Shown: positions 1 to 8,602, numbered from the stretch's first letter. The stretch is DNA of 64,000 bases from Tropicibacter sp. Alg240-R139 (GCF_900537075.1 NZ_UNRA01000004.1:1-64000), one strand, 5' to 3'. Translations and numbers: made by a program. The notes: generated by a model not told the origin, from the letters alone.

Positions 1-414
1 CTCTTCGACATCTTTTTGCCAATGAAAATGGTAGGTTGGGATGTTGAGCTGCGCCAGAAGCGCCTTGGTATGAACGGCCATTTCAACCTGGCAGGCGACC
101 GGTTCACGCAGCTCTCCGCGGTAGGAAATCAGCATCGGCAGGGGCATGCGATAGTACTGCGTCAGCGTGGCCAGCGTGTTGATGGTGACGCCGATGGCAG
201 TGTTTTGCATGATGATGGCGGGGCGTTTTCCGCCCATCCAGGCCCCGGCGCACAGGCCCATGCCTTCGTCTTCCTTGTTCGAGGGCACATGATGGATCTC
301 GGGCCGCGCGTCGATTTCCTCGATCACCCCGGCCAGTTGTTTGCAGGGAACGGTCGTCACGAACTCGATCCCGTTCGATATCAGATCATCCGTGATCCGG
401 GCGTCAATACTCAT
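1..414 (-). CDS. comD: Sulfopyruvate decarboxylase, alpha subunit (partial, 3' end outside window)
   Basis: The minus-strand frame from the ATG at 414 stays open to the window edge and gives 138 residues of a protein that is about 170 residues in the ComD family, so roughly the last fifth is missing. The protein starts MSIDARITDDLI and contains FVTTVPCKQLAGVIEE and HHVPSNKEDEGMGLCAGAW. These resemble the N-terminal pyrimidine-binding half of thiamine-diphosphate decarboxylases, including the Glu after NKED. The family enzyme, paired with a beta subunit (ComE), converts sulfopyruvate to sulfoacetaldehyde and CO2. It lies downstream of hpsNOP in the same direction, which fits the DHPS to sulfolactate to sulfopyruvate to sulfoacetaldehyde route. 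The beta subunit would be expected beyond position 1. A phosphonopyruvate decarboxylase is the main alternative, made less likely by the hps context. Confidence 0.8.
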   Translation of the reverse strand, partial: MSIDARITDDLISNGIEFVTTVPCKQLAGVIEEIDARPEIHHVPSNKEDEGMGLCAGAWMGGKRPAIIMQNTAIGVTINTLATLTQYYRMPLPMLISYRGELREPVACQVEMAVHTKALLAQLNIPTYHFHWQKDVEE

Positions 415-446
415 GGGGGGGTTGCCTTTGTTTTTGAAGGATAATT

Positions 447-857
447 TCAGGTACTGCGGTAGACGTGGACGGCGCAGGGTGCATGGCGGACAACACGCGC
501 AGCTGTCGAGCCAAGCAGATAGTCGCTGAACCCTGGACGATGCGATCCGATGACGATGCAGTCGATGTCGTTGGCGACCGCATAGTCGATAATCGAGCGG
601 TAGGTATGGCCTTTGACAATTTCGGCCGTGACACCGTTCAACCCGTCTGTCTTCTCCTTGAGCATTTGAACGGCCCGTTCGAACCCTTCGCGAACGGCGT
701 CCTTGTCCAAAAAGGCAGCGACAGACCCCTGGGGGGCTTCGTGAACATGCAAAGCGATGATCTGACCGTCGGCTGCACGAAGTGCTTGTGCCACCTGCAG
801 TGTGTGCTGTGACAGGCCGTGATCCAAGGCCATGGGAACCAGAATTTTGTCGTACAT
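447..857 (-). CDS. Universal stress protein (UspA family)
   Basis: A 136-residue single Usp domain. It opens with MYDKILVPMALDHG, has the typical DCIVIGSHRPGFSDYLLGS segment, and ends in RHAPCAVHVYR. The nucleotide-binding signature GxHGxG-x-GS is altered because the fourth position is Arg (GSHRPG), so ATP binding is uncertain. The start is supported by a GGAGA ribosome site just upstream of the ATG at 857. It sits between hpsP and comD in the same orientation, 21 bases below hpsP, so it is probably co-transcribed with the sulfonate genes. Many TRAP transporter operons carry a Usp protein, some of which are tied to substrate transport, and that role is possible here. Cytosolic. Confidence 0.9.
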   Translation of the reverse strand: MYDKILVPMALDHGLSQHTLQVAQALRAADGQIIALHVHEAPQGSVAAFLDKDAVREGFERAVQMLKEKTDGLNGVTAEIVKGHTYRSIIDYAVANDIDCIVIGSHRPGFSDYLLGSTAARVVRHAPCAVHVYRST

Positions 858-878
858 TAGTGGTCTCCTTTCAGGGCG

Positions 879-1859
879 TCAGTTCCAGGGATCGAGCACG
901 ATCTTAGGAGCGGCCACGACCCCTTGTCTCAGATCGCGAAAGGCCTGAGCCCCTTGCGACAGAGGGCGTTCTTCGATCCAGTTCAGATCGCCAAGCTTAT
1001 CATCAAAGATGGCCAGGGCTGTGTCGCGAAAATCTTGCGCAGTGTAAGTATAGGTGCCGACAAAGGTGATTTCCTGCAAGGTTAGCCTGCGGATGTCCAA
1101 CCCGTCAGCATCCTCTCCCAGACCCACATGAGCGATGACACCGCCCGGTTCGACCATTGCCGAGGCGATCTCGCGTGTTTTGGCAAAGCCCACGGCGTCA
1201 ACGACCAAGGCGGCAGGGTGGCGGGTGGTGGTTTCGACGGTCTGTCCACAGTGTTCGCGCAAGAACACTCGGCGGTTGTCATTGGGCTCCAGAATGGTGA
1301 CATCTTCGACACCCATGGCCTGTAACGCCAGAGCCGCTGCCAGTCCGATAGCGCCGCCGCCAATTACGATAGCGCGACGGTCCATCGAGGGGTGCAATGC
1401 CTCAAGCGCCAGACGCGCGGCATGCCAACTCACCGCCAGTGGTTCCGCCAGCGCCGCCTTGTTCAGCGGTACATGGTCCGGCACGGTCACCAGGTTGCTG
1501 TCGGGCATCGAGATATATTGGGCAAAGGCCCCTTCGCGCGGTGGCATCGAAATGATCTGCCGCTCAGGGCACAGATTCTCGCGTCCCGCGATGCAAGCTG
1601 GGCATGTCCCGCAGGTCACGAGCGGGTTGATTGTCACGCGTCTTCCGCTTTGTGATCCGCCTTCGATTAATCCGGCAGCCTCATGTCCCAGGATCAGCGG
1701 CGCAGGGCGACGGGTGTCATGTCCCAGATAGGCATGCATGTCCGAGCCACAGATGCCAACGGCGGACACCCGTACCAGATGTTCACCGACACTTGAAATC
1801 GGGCCGGTTGTGTCCCTGTAGACAAGCGTTTCGACGCCTTCGTAAATCAAAGCTTTCAT
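879..1859 (-). CDS. hpsP: Zinc-dependent medium-chain dehydrogenase, DHPS 2-dehydrogenase HpsP type
   Basis: A 326-residue zinc alcohol dehydrogenase. Cys37 in GICGSD and His59-Glu60 in LGHEAAG are the catalytic zinc region. Cys83, Cys86, Cys89 and Cys97 form the structural zinc lobe. GGGAIG at 167-172 is the Rossmann glycine motif. In DHPS degraders HpsO and HpsP are proposed to interconvert the R and S forms of 2,3-dihydroxypropane-1-sulfonate by oxidation and re-reduction at C2, so that HpsN, specific for one enantiomer, can use both. The ATG overlaps the stop of hpsO by four bases (ATGA), meaning translational coupling. The family call is firm; the substrate is inferred from the hpsN-hpsO neighbourhood. 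Confidence 0.85.
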   Translation of the reverse strand: MKALIYEGVETLVYRDTTGPISSVGEHLVRVSAVGICGSDMHAYLGHDTRRPAPLILGHEAAGLIEGGSQSGRRVTINPLVTCGTCPACIAGRENLCPERQIISMPPREGAFAQYISMPDSNLVTVPDHVPLNKAALAEPLAVSWHAARLALEALHPSMDRRAIVIGGGAIGLAAALALQAMGVEDVTILEPNDNRRVFLREHCGQTVETTTRHPAALVVDAVGFAKTREIASAMVEPGGVIAHVGLGEDADGLDIRRLTLQEITFVGTYTYTAQDFRDTALAIFDDKLGDLNWIEERPLSQGAQAFRDLRQGVVAAPKIVLDPWN

Positions 1860-2617
1860 TTCGCTGTGAACCCTCCATCGACCATCAGGGTTTGACCGGT
1901 CACATAGGCAGATGCATCAGAGCATAAAAACAGCAGGGGGCCATCCATATCCTCGAGTGTGCCATTGCGCCCGATGCAGGTCTGGGCAGCATTGCGGGCG
2001 GCTCGGTCGTCGTCTTGAAAAACAGCTTGGGTCAGTTCCGTCGGAAAGAACCCCGGACCAATCGCGTTGGCCGTGATGCCATGGGGTGACCAAGCTTCCG
2101 CCATGGCGCGCGTTAGTTGAGAGATCCCACCTTTGCTGGCCCCATAGGCAATGCCGCTTGGAAAGGCGCGTGTGCTTTGCAGCGAAGCAAAGTTGACGAT
2201 CCTTCCCCAGCCCTTGGTCTTCATCTCAGGGACAAAAGCCTGACTAAGGAAAAACGGCGCAGACAGGTTCAGGGACAGCGTCATATCCCAGCCCTCAGCC
2301 GTGACATCATCAGCCGGTTGGCGAGTGTTAACGCCAGCTGCATGGACCAGAATGTCAGGTGCGCCGAAAGGTGCGCGGATTGCCTGACACAGATCATCCA
2401 TCTCGTTCTGGTCGGCGACGTCGCCCACTACAAAAGACGCGCGATCCCCGATATCGCGGCAGGCCTGACGCAAGGCGTCCTCGCGTCGGGCGACCGTCAC
2501 GACATTTGCGCCAGCTGACGCCAGCGTGATTGCCGCGCGACGACCAAGACCCGAACTTGCGCCGGTGATACAGGCGATCTTGCCTTTCAGGCTGAAAAGG
2601 TGACTGGGACTAGCCAT
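1856..2617 (-). CDS. hpsO: Short-chain dehydrogenase, DHPS dehydrogenase HpsO type
   Basis: A 253-residue classical SDR. TGASSGLG at 18-25 is the cofactor glycine motif. HAAG at 92-95 replaces the usual NNAG. The catalytic residues are Ser145, Tyr158 and Lys162 (YGASK). The C-terminus SAYVTGQTLMVDGGF is typical of the family. The gene overlaps hpsN upstream by eight bases and hpsP downstream by four, so the three oxidoreductases form one translation-coupled unit. By analogy with characterised DHPS clusters the enzyme oxidises C2 of one DHPS enantiomer, acting with HpsP as a racemising pair. The SDR assignment is certain; the specific substrate is inferred from context. Cytosolic. Confidence 0.85.
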   Translation of the reverse strand: MASPSHLFSLKGKIACITGASSGLGRRAAITLASAGANVVTVARREDALRQACRDIGDRASFVVGDVADQNEMDDLCQAIRAPFGAPDILVHAAGVNTRQPADDVTAEGWDMTLSLNLSAPFFLSQAFVPEMKTKGWGRIVNFASLQSTRAFPSGIAYGASKGGISQLTRAMAEAWSPHGITANAIGPGFFPTELTQAVFQDDDRAARNAAQTCIGRNGTLEDMDGPLLFLCSDASAYVTGQTLMVDGGFTAK

Positions 2618-3917
2618 TTGCGGTCAGGTCAAAAGTTTCATCCGGGAAATACTTGGCAAGACGCACATCGGCGGCACGCGCGTGCCCCTCCATACCTTCA
2701 AGGCGCGAAATGCGGGCTGTTGCCTCGGCCACTGCTTTTGACCCTTCGCGGGTGGCACGTTGCCAGGTGACGATCTTCATGTATTTGTGAACTGACAAAC
2801 CGCCAGTATAGCTGGCGGCCCGTGAGGTGGGCAGCACGTGGTTGGTACCGGTTGCCTTGTCGCCGTAGGACACTGTGGTTTCCTCCCCCAAAAACAGCGA
2901 GCCATAGCACGTAAGCTGGTTCAGCCACCAATCCAGGTCATCAGCCTGTACGGTCAGGTGCTCGGGGGCGTATTCGTCAGAGCAGGCGGCCATTTCGTCG
3001 CGGTCGGAACACAAGATGACCTCGGCGTAATCGCGCCACGCGGCCGCGGCGTTTTCACGGTTCACTTCGGGCAGATCGGCAATGAGGTCGGGCACTTGGG
3101 CGATCACCTCTTCGGCCAGGGCACGGTTATCCGTGATCAGCCAGACGGGAGAGTTGTAACCGTGCTCGGCCTGGCTCACCAGATCAGTGGCGACAATATG
3201 AGCATCCGCTGTTGAATCGGCCAGGATCAGGCTGTCAGTGGGGCCTGCGATCATGTCTATTCCGACGCGACCAAACAGGATGCGCTTGGCCTCGGCCACG
3301 AACTGATTACCGGGGCCCACAAGTATGTTGGCTTTGGGCAGACCAAACAGGCCGAATGTCATTGCTGCGACGCCCTGCACACCACCCATGGCCATGATCT
3401 TGTCCGCGCCGCAGATGTGGGCGGCATAGATGATCGCAGGAGCGACCCCAACGTCAGGGCGGGGGGGCGAGCAGGCGGTGATGTGTTTGCAACCCGCCAC
3501 TTTAGCTGTGGTCACGGTCATAATCGCGCTAGCGATGTGGCTGTAACGCCCACCGGGCACATAGCAACCCGCAGCATCCACCGGAATTGCTTTTTGACCG
3601 GTGATGAACCCTGGAGCGATCTCGGTCTCGACATCGCTGACGGTGCTTTTTTGCAGCTCGGCAAAACGGCGCACGTTGTCATGGGCAAAACGGATGTCCG
3701 CCTTGAGCTTTTCGGGAACCAGTGCACAGGCGGCTTCGATCTCGGTCGCGGTCAACAGAACGTTGCCCTCATACTGGTCGAACTTGGCGGCGTATTTCTT
3801 TGCTACCGCGTCACCGCCCGCTTCGATCTCGTCCAGGATTTCCTTTACGATCAAGTGGGTTTCAGCGGCGTTCGATTTGGGGGTCAGCGTTGCCTGCTTG
3901 AGGTATTCGCGTGTCAT
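2610..3917 (-). CDS. hpsN: (R)-DHPS (sulfopropanediol) 3-dehydrogenase, histidinol-dehydrogenase fold
   Basis: A 435-residue homologue of histidinol dehydrogenase. The family's metal and catalytic residues can be placed: Gln249 and His252 in SQAEHG, Glu319-His320 in APEHL, Asp353 in YGDKATGTNH, and His412 in EGHARAA. In a histidine operon it would be HisD. Here it is surrounded by two further dehydrogenases, a TRAP transporter and sulfopyruvate decarboxylase, the signature of HpsN. HpsN oxidises DHPS at C3 in two NAD-dependent steps to sulfolactate. It starts 12 bases after the TRAP large subunit and overlaps hpsO. DHPS is an abundant algal sulfonate, so this is an algal-exudate catabolic gene. 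Cytosolic. Confidence 0.9.
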   Translation of the reverse strand: MTREYLKQATLTPKSNAAETHLIVKEILDEIEAGGDAVAKKYAAKFDQYEGNVLLTATEIEAACALVPEKLKADIRFAHDNVRRFAELQKSTVSDVETEIAPGFITGQKAIPVDAAGCYVPGGRYSHIASAIMTVTTAKVAGCKHITACSPPRPDVGVAPAIIYAAHICGADKIMAMGGVQGVAAMTFGLFGLPKANILVGPGNQFVAEAKRILFGRVGIDMIAGPTDSLILADSTADAHIVATDLVSQAEHGYNSPVWLITDNRALAEEVIAQVPDLIADLPEVNRENAAAAWRDYAEVILCSDRDEMAACSDEYAPEHLTVQADDLDWWLNQLTCYGSLFLGEETTVSYGDKATGTNHVLPTSRAASYTGGLSVHKYMKIVTWQRATREGSKAVAEATARISRLEGMEGHARAADVRLAKYFPDETFDLTANG

Positions 3918-3929
3918 TGCAGGGAAATC

Positions 3930-5258
3930 CTATCTGTAGATATCAGGAAGAAGGCTGGTGGAAATCGCAGGTACATATGCGATCAGAAGTACCACAATCA
4001 GCATGGTCAGAACAAAGGGCACAGCGCGCGCCGCGATCTTGAGGATCGATTCACCGGTGATGCCAGAGACCACGAACAGGTTCAGCCCAAGTGGTGGCGT
4101 GATGAAACCCACACCCAGGGCAGTGATCATCATGATGCAGAACTGGATCTCGTTCATGCCGATATTGTCTGCCAGCGGCTTTAGGATTGGCGCCAGGATC
4201 ACGATGTTGGGCGTTGTTTCCATCACACAGCCGGCAGCGATCAGGATGCAGATCATCAGCAGGATCAGAACCATCGGATCATCCGTCAGACTGGTGATCG
4301 AAGACACGAACCCTTGCGGCACACCCATGATTGCCAGTGCTTCGGCCAAAGGTGCGGAAAAGGCGATGATGGGCAGAATGACGCCGTTGACCTTTGCCGA
4401 ACTGACCAGCATGGCCGGGAAATCCGACAGCTTTAGTGTCTTGAGGATGAAGCCCATGAGGATGGTGACAACAACGGCCGTAGCGCCTGCTTCGGTTGGG
4501 GTCAGGCGACCCGAGAAGATGCCGTAAAAGATGATGCCAGGCACGATGAACGCATACCAACCGGATTTCAGCGATTTCACCAGATTGGCGGTCCATTCAG
4601 CCATGCTCAGGTTGCCGCCGCTTTCATAGCTGTACAGGCGGTTGACGATGATGTTGGTGACGAGGATCGAAACCAGGATCGCCAGACCGGGAATGAGCGC
4701 CGCCAGAAACAGCGTTGAGGCGGAAATTCCCAGTACAAGACCAATGATGATGTAGGCGATCGAAGGCGGGATCAGGATGCCGGTACAAGCACCGGCCGCG
4801 ACCAGCGCACAAGCGTAGGGCCGGGGGTAACCGCTTTCGACCAGGCGGTTGATTGTCATCCGGCCCACAGCGGCAGCGCCTGCCGCATCCGAGCCTGAGA
4901 TCGCGGCGAACATACCGCAGACAAGAACCGTGGCCGAGCCAAAGCCGCCCTTGGTCCAACATGTCAGCGCCTCGGCCACGTCCAGAAACTTGCGGCTGAG
5001 ACCGGTGCGTACCAGAACGTCGCCGGTCAGGATAAAAAGCGGAACGGCCGTCAGGGCAAAGGCGTCAATGCCAGTGAACAGGCTTTCGCCGACAGCGCTC
5101 AGTGGCAGGTCGCCTGACATGACGAGCATGGTGATCGCTGCGGTCCCGATGGCGGCCCAGACGGGCACGGCCATCGCGATAAGACCTACGAACATGAGTA
5201 CGGGCAGATAAAAATCCCAGCCCAGTTCAACGGAATGATTGAGTTGTTGCCAAAGCAT
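3930..5258 (-). CDS. TRAP transporter large permease subunit (DctM family), probable DHPS uptake
   Basis: A 442-residue very hydrophobic protein with about a dozen membrane spans and the DctM landmarks: PLFILTGDVLVRTGLSRK near the N-terminus, SGSDAAGAAAVG in the middle, PPSIAYIIIGLVLGIS, and TPPLGLNLFVVSGI near the end. It forms the sodium-coupled translocation channel of a tripartite ATP-independent periplasmic transporter. The small subunit ends 11 bases upstream, and hpsN begins 12 bases downstream. Corresponds to one of the HpsKLM proteins. Substrate assignment comes only from the operon. Confidence 0.9.
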   Translation of the reverse strand: MLWQQLNHSVELGWDFYLPVLMFVGLIAMAVPVWAAIGTAAITMLVMSGDLPLSAVGESLFTGIDAFALTAVPLFILTGDVLVRTGLSRKFLDVAEALTCWTKGGFGSATVLVCGMFAAISGSDAAGAAAVGRMTINRLVESGYPRPYACALVAAGACTGILIPPSIAYIIIGLVLGISASTLFLAALIPGLAILVSILVTNIIVNRLYSYESGGNLSMAEWTANLVKSLKSGWYAFIVPGIIFYGIFSGRLTPTEAGATAVVVTILMGFILKTLKLSDFPAMLVSSAKVNGVILPIIAFSAPLAEALAIMGVPQGFVSSITSLTDDPMVLILLMICILIAAGCVMETTPNIVILAPILKPLADNIGMNEIQFCIMMITALGVGFITPPLGLNLFVVSGITGESILKIAARAVPFVLTMLIVVLLIAYVPAISTSLLPDIYR

Positions 5259-5269
5259 CGTCTATCCCC

Positions 5270-5782
5270 TCAATCAAACATTTTTTCGCCTTCGAACACG
5301 GGAGTGCCGGTTCGAAAGTCGTTGATATCGCGCCACAAAGACTGCAGCAGGCGCCAGGTCATCAGGCCAAAACCCAGTGGAACGGCCATCAAAAACCAAA
5401 CCATGGATATGCGCAGGCCGTGGCTGACCGAGCCGAACTTGGCCGAAACGTGCACCGTCTCGTAGGACCAGTAGAGCGCCACTAGCGCGACCACGAGCAT
5501 CACCAAGTCTCCAAAGATGTAGAAAATCGCCTTCAGGCGTGGGCCAAAGTAATGGAGAATCACGTCAATGCGGATGTGAGCCCGGTCCTTGACTGCAGCG
5601 GCGGCACCGATCCAGGCCAGATAGATAAAGGAGTAGCGTACGATTTCTTCGCCCCAGATCGAGGAATAGGCAAAGAGTTCGCGACGGATGACCTCGATTG
5701 CCATCGTGGCGACCAGCATCACGTAAAATGTCAGGAGCAGCCAGCGCTCTGCGTTACTGTCGATTGTTCGCAGGATATTCAT
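5270..5782 (-). CDS. TRAP transporter small permease subunit (DctQ family)
   Basis: The frame is open back to 5836, but the ATG at 5782 (MNILRTIDSNAERW) is preferred. It is preceded by AGGAT at the right distance and gives 170 residues, the normal DctQ size. Four membrane spans are visible, including LLLTFYVMLVATMAIEVIRR, SFIYLAWIGAAAAVKD and VWFLMAVPLGFGLMTWRL. IWGEEIVRYSFIYLAWIGA is the conserved DctQ signature. Membrane partner of the large permease 11 bases downstream, and part of the proposed DHPS importer. Confidence 0.88.
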   Translation of the reverse strand: MNILRTIDSNAERWLLLTFYVMLVATMAIEVIRRELFAYSSIWGEEIVRYSFIYLAWIGAAAAVKDRAHIRIDVILHYFGPRLKAIFYIFGDLVMLVVALVALYWSYETVHVSAKFGSVSHGLRISMVWFLMAVPLGFGLMTWRLLQSLWRDINDFRTGTPVFEGEKMFD

Positions 5783-5895
5783 CGTAAATCCTAAACGTTC
5801 GACACGCCTTGAGATGCGCCTTGTGGTGACGCTCACAGTTCATGCCATCAAAAGGGGATGCAGGCACCCACAAGGGATGCCTGCGATAGGTCGGA

Positions 5896-7041
5896 TCAAG
5901 CGTCGTGCACGAAGTATTTGCCTTGCGTGCTAGCCGCCTCTTCCATCTTGGCAAAATTGTCCATGGACCCGGCAAGTTCTGTCTTGAATTCGTCCCATTC
6001 TGGACGCTGATAGCCACCAGCCTCTTTCCATTCGCCCAGTTGATCGTCGCTGAGAGAGTGGAACTGAACGCCAGCTTTGGTCAGCTCTGACATCGCAAAA
6101 GCACGGGCCGAGGGCACTTTGGACAAGTTCTGGTGTCCGGTCATCTCCGAACCCCACATCACACCTTCCTGCACGTCCGAGGGCAGCGAATTGAACCATT
6201 CCAAGTTGCAGGAATAAACCTGACTGTCGGGCACAGCTTGGGTAAAGGTGACGTGGCTCAAGATATCCTTGAAACCAAATACGTACAGTGCACCAACCGA
6301 TGGGTCCAACGCATCCGCAACGCCCTGTTTGATCGCCGAAGGGGTTTCACCCCAAGCGACAGGTGTCGGGTTGGCGCCGACCATTCGATAATACTGTTGC
6401 AGCATTTTCGAACCCGGAACGCGAAACTTGACGCCCGACATATCGCCCGGCGAGGTGACTTTGTTGCCGCCTTTGCGGACAGCGACAACGCGGGGGTCAA
6501 TGTTGACGTAGAACAGCGCTTTAAAGCCGTTGGATTCGATCTTGGGTTCAACTTCGGACTTCCAGAAACCCGAGTTCACAAGATTAGTAAAACGCTGGTT
6601 CGAACCACATAGGTAAGGCATGTTAATCAAGTCAACGGTCGACGCAAAAGGCGCGAAGTTCGACAGAGAATGCTGCGCGGCCTGGATTGTGCCGCCCTGA
6701 ACTTTTTGCACCAGCGCGCCGCCAGCCCCCAACTGTCCGCCTGGGGCCAGTTTGACATAGACCTTGCCGTTGGTGGCGTTCTGGATGTTTTCCTTCAGGT
6801 CCAGTTGCATGATTGGATAGCTGCGCGATGCACCCAGCACATAAGCGGTGGCAACCGTCATGATATGTTCTGCGCCAGCCTCGCGTTCCTTTTCTTCCTT
6901 GGCGGTTTGCGCCGCAGCCTCAGACGACCACAGGACCCCGCCGGCCCCGGCCACAACCGCTGCGGTAAAGCCACCGCTGGCGCTGAGTTTCAGAAAATTC
7001 CGACGCTCTGTAGACTTTAACCCGTCCGTCTCGATTGTCAT
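5896..7041 (-). CDS. TRAP transporter substrate-binding protein (DctP family) with Tat signal
   Basis: The ATG at 7041 has a GGAGG site seven bases upstream; an in-frame codon at 7056 is less likely. The 381-residue product has a twin-arginine signal (ERRNFLKLSASGG, then a hydrophobic stretch ending SSEAAAQTA), so it is exported folded to the periplasm. The mature part shows DctP features such as LAPGGQLGAGGALVQKVQGG and VKFRVPGSKMLQQYYRMVGANPTPV, where the conserved Arg contacts a substrate acid group. It would capture DHPS and pass it to the two permeases downstream. As the first large gene of the operon below the LacI operators it should be the most strongly expressed. Confidence 0.9.
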   Translation of the reverse strand: MTIETDGLKSTERRNFLKLSASGGFTAAVVAGAGGVLWSSEAAAQTAKEEKEREAGAEHIMTVATAYVLGASRSYPIMQLDLKENIQNATNGKVYVKLAPGGQLGAGGALVQKVQGGTIQAAQHSLSNFAPFASTVDLINMPYLCGSNQRFTNLVNSGFWKSEVEPKIESNGFKALFYVNIDPRVVAVRKGGNKVTSPGDMSGVKFRVPGSKMLQQYYRMVGANPTPVAWGETPSAIKQGVADALDPSVGALYVFGFKDILSHVTFTQAVPDSQVYSCNLEWFNSLPSDVQEGVMWGSEMTGHQNLSKVPSARAFAMSELTKAGVQFHSLSDDQLGEWKEAGGYQRPEWDEFKTELAGSMDNFAKMEEAASTQGKYFVHDA

Positions 7042-7064
7042 GTTGTCTCCTCCCAATGAATGTA

Positions 7065-7253
7065 TCAGCTGCCGTTGTTCTTTTCGGTCGCGTCAGCTTC
7101 TCTTTTTAGAATTGCGACGACGAACAGGATCGCCGCCGCAAACAGAACCAGCATTTCCCCCACGTCGCCAAGGAACGCGCTGTTTGCAAAAGCCCCAAGG
7201 GCAACATTTGCGAAAAAGCAGACAAAAACGGCGATCGAAGCAGCAAGAAACAT
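7065..7253 (-). CDS. Small two-span membrane protein, hps operon leader gene
   Basis: A 62-residue protein starting at the ATG at 7253 (a TTG directly before it is a weaker choice), with GGGGAGGG immediately upstream. Two hydrophobic spans are seen (MFLAASIAVFVCFFANVALG and EMLVLFAAAILFVVAILKR), with a charged C-terminal tail. I do not recognise a family. It is the first gene of the sulfonate operon, directly after the LacI operator pair and 23 bases before the TRAP binding protein. It may assist the transporter or simply be a conserved tiny membrane protein. Moderate confidence that it is translated, based on the strong ribosome site and operon position. Confidence 0.55.
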   Translation of the reverse strand: MFLAASIAVFVCFFANVALGAFANSAFLGDVGEMLVLFAAAILFVVAILKREADATEKNNGS

Positions 7254-7290
7254 CAAACCCTCCCCGGTATGAATCGGTTCTGTTTAGCTT

Positions 7291-7325
7291 TGTAAGCGCT
7301 TACATGGGAAATGCAAGCGCTTACA
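7291..7325. promoter_or_regulatory. Tandem LacI-family operators between hps operon and its regulator
   Basis: The first site, TGTAAGCGCTTACA (7291-7304), is a perfect 14-bp palindrome. The second, TGCAAGCGCTTACA (7312-7325), differs by one base. Their centres are 21 bp apart, about two helical turns, so both face the same side of the DNA. The central CG flanked by AAG/CTT arms is the standard LacI/GalR-family operator form. They lie between the leader gene at 7253 (minus) and the LacI gene at 7391 (plus), so they could repress both directions. Confidence 0.8.
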
Positions 7326-7390
7326 TTCGAGAATGGTATTTGTCATTTTTTGTGATACACACGAGGCAATAGGCAATTACTGATGGCACA

Positions 7391-8413
7391 ATGGGAAAAA
7401 GCCGTACCGCACCAACACTTAACGATGTCGCGAAAGAGGCAGGCGTTTCGACGGCAACCGTGTCGCGGTGCCTGAATTCTCCGGCGCGGGTTGTGGAGGA
7501 AACGCGCAAGCGAGTTCTGAGCGCCGTCGACAAGTTGGGATATACGCCCAATATGGCCGCCCGGACCATGGCGGCCAATCGCAGTTACAGCATTGGTGCG
7601 ATCATCCCGACGATGGACAATGCCATCTTTGCGCGCGGGTTGCAGGCGTTTCAGGATCATCTGCGCGAAAAGGGGTATTCATTGCTGGTGGCCAGTTCAG
7701 CCTATCACCCAGACGTCGAAAAGGACCAGATCAGAACATTGGTGGCGCGTGGAGTTGATGGACTTTTGTTGATCGGTCACGCACGTGAGGACGAGATTTA
7801 CGACTACCTCGAACAGCATCAGGTGCCCGCATTGGTGGCCTGGTCCTATCTGCCAGAGGCGCGGCAACCGTCTGTTGGGTTCAACAATCGGGGCGCAATG
7901 TGCGATCTGGCCCGTAGTGTATTGGCGGCGGGGCACCGTCGGATCGGGTTAATTTCTGGTGTGACCCAAGGCAATGACCGCGCGCTCAGCCGTGTTGACG
8001 GGGCGCGGGATGCTTTGGCAGAGGCTGGAATGGAACCTCAGGCGTTGACCGTTATCGAAACGCCTTATGGGATCGACAATGGTGCCCAGGCTTTTGCAGA
8101 ACTGATGCGGCGCGAGCCACGGCCAACGGCCGTTATGTGTGGCAACGATGTCCTGGCAGTCGGGGCATTGCGCGAGGCGACGCGTGTGGGCATTTCGGTT
8201 CCGGGTGAGATCTCGATCACAGGATTCGATGATATCGAATTGGCTGACATCATCACCCCATCGTTGACAACGGTTCATGTTCCCCATCGGGAAATGGGCC
8301 AAAAGGCGGCATCCGAGCTGATCGACATGGTCGAGGGGCGGTCGGCTGGCCGATCCACATGCATTCGCACCCACATCGTTTCGCGAGCCTCTTTGGCTTT
8401 CTCCAAAACGTAA
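7391..8413 (+). CDS. LacI-family transcriptional regulator, probable repressor of the DHPS operon
   Basis: A 340-residue LacI/GalR protein. The N-terminal helix-turn-helix and hinge (PTLNDVAKEAGVSTATVSRCL to YTPNMAARTM, about residues 8-60) are followed by a periplasmic-binding-protein-like effector domain (YSIGAIIPTMDNAIFARGL onward, GITGFDDIEL-type segment near the end). It is divergent from the sulfonate operon with paired palindromes between them. The likely inducer is DHPS or a downstream intermediate; this is inference. Ends before a dispersed repeat that separates it from the convergent metal exporter. Confidence 0.9.
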   Translation: MGKSRTAPTLNDVAKEAGVSTATVSRCLNSPARVVEETRKRVLSAVDKLGYTPNMAARTMAANRSYSIGAIIPTMDNAIFARGLQAFQDHLREKGYSLLVASSAYHPDVEKDQIRTLVARGVDGLLLIGHAREDEIYDYLEQHQVPALVAWSYLPEARQPSVGFNNRGAMCDLARSVLAAGHRRIGLISGVTQGNDRALSRVDGARDALAEAGMEPQALTVIETPYGIDNGAQAFAELMRREPRPTAVMCGNDVLAVGALREATRVGISVPGEISITGFDDIELADIITPSLTTVHVPHREMGQKAASELIDMVEGRSAGRSTCIRTHIVSRASLAFSKT

Positions 8414-8435
8414 GGCATTGCGCCTCAATTCGGAC

Positions 8436-8566
8436 GTGCTCCCGCCCGTCGTCGATGTTTCTTACGAAACATTTCCTCCCGTTGGGCCGGGCGCCGCGTT
8501 GCGCGCGGCGCGGTACCGCGTGCAGCAGGTGGTAACGAAGCAGTCGAGGGCGGGAGAACATCGATG
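8436..8566 (+). repeat. Dispersed palindromic intergenic repeat, copy 1
   Basis: The left end reads GTGCTCCCGCCCGTCGTCGA and continues to TCCTCCCGTTGGGCCGGGC at 8474-8492, a core shared with copies near 36985 (inverted), 42981 and 62352. Inside the core ATGTTTC and GAAACAT form a small inverted repeat. A GC-rich hairpin follows (GCGCCGCG at 8491-8498 with CGCGGCGC at 8504-8511). The right end (GAGGGCGGGAGAACATCGA) is roughly the inverse of the left end. It fills the space between the convergent LacI and exporter genes and encodes nothing credible. Confidence 0.75.
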
Positions 8567-8602
8567 GCCGCGTTAACGCCCAGCTTTCGAACTTTCACTC
8601 AA

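Noticed and set aside
2610-3917. Histidinol dehydrogenase (HisD) of histidine biosynthesis
   Set aside because: The fold is the same, but the neighbours are sulfonate dehydrogenases, a TRAP transporter and sulfopyruvate decarboxylase, which identify HpsN.
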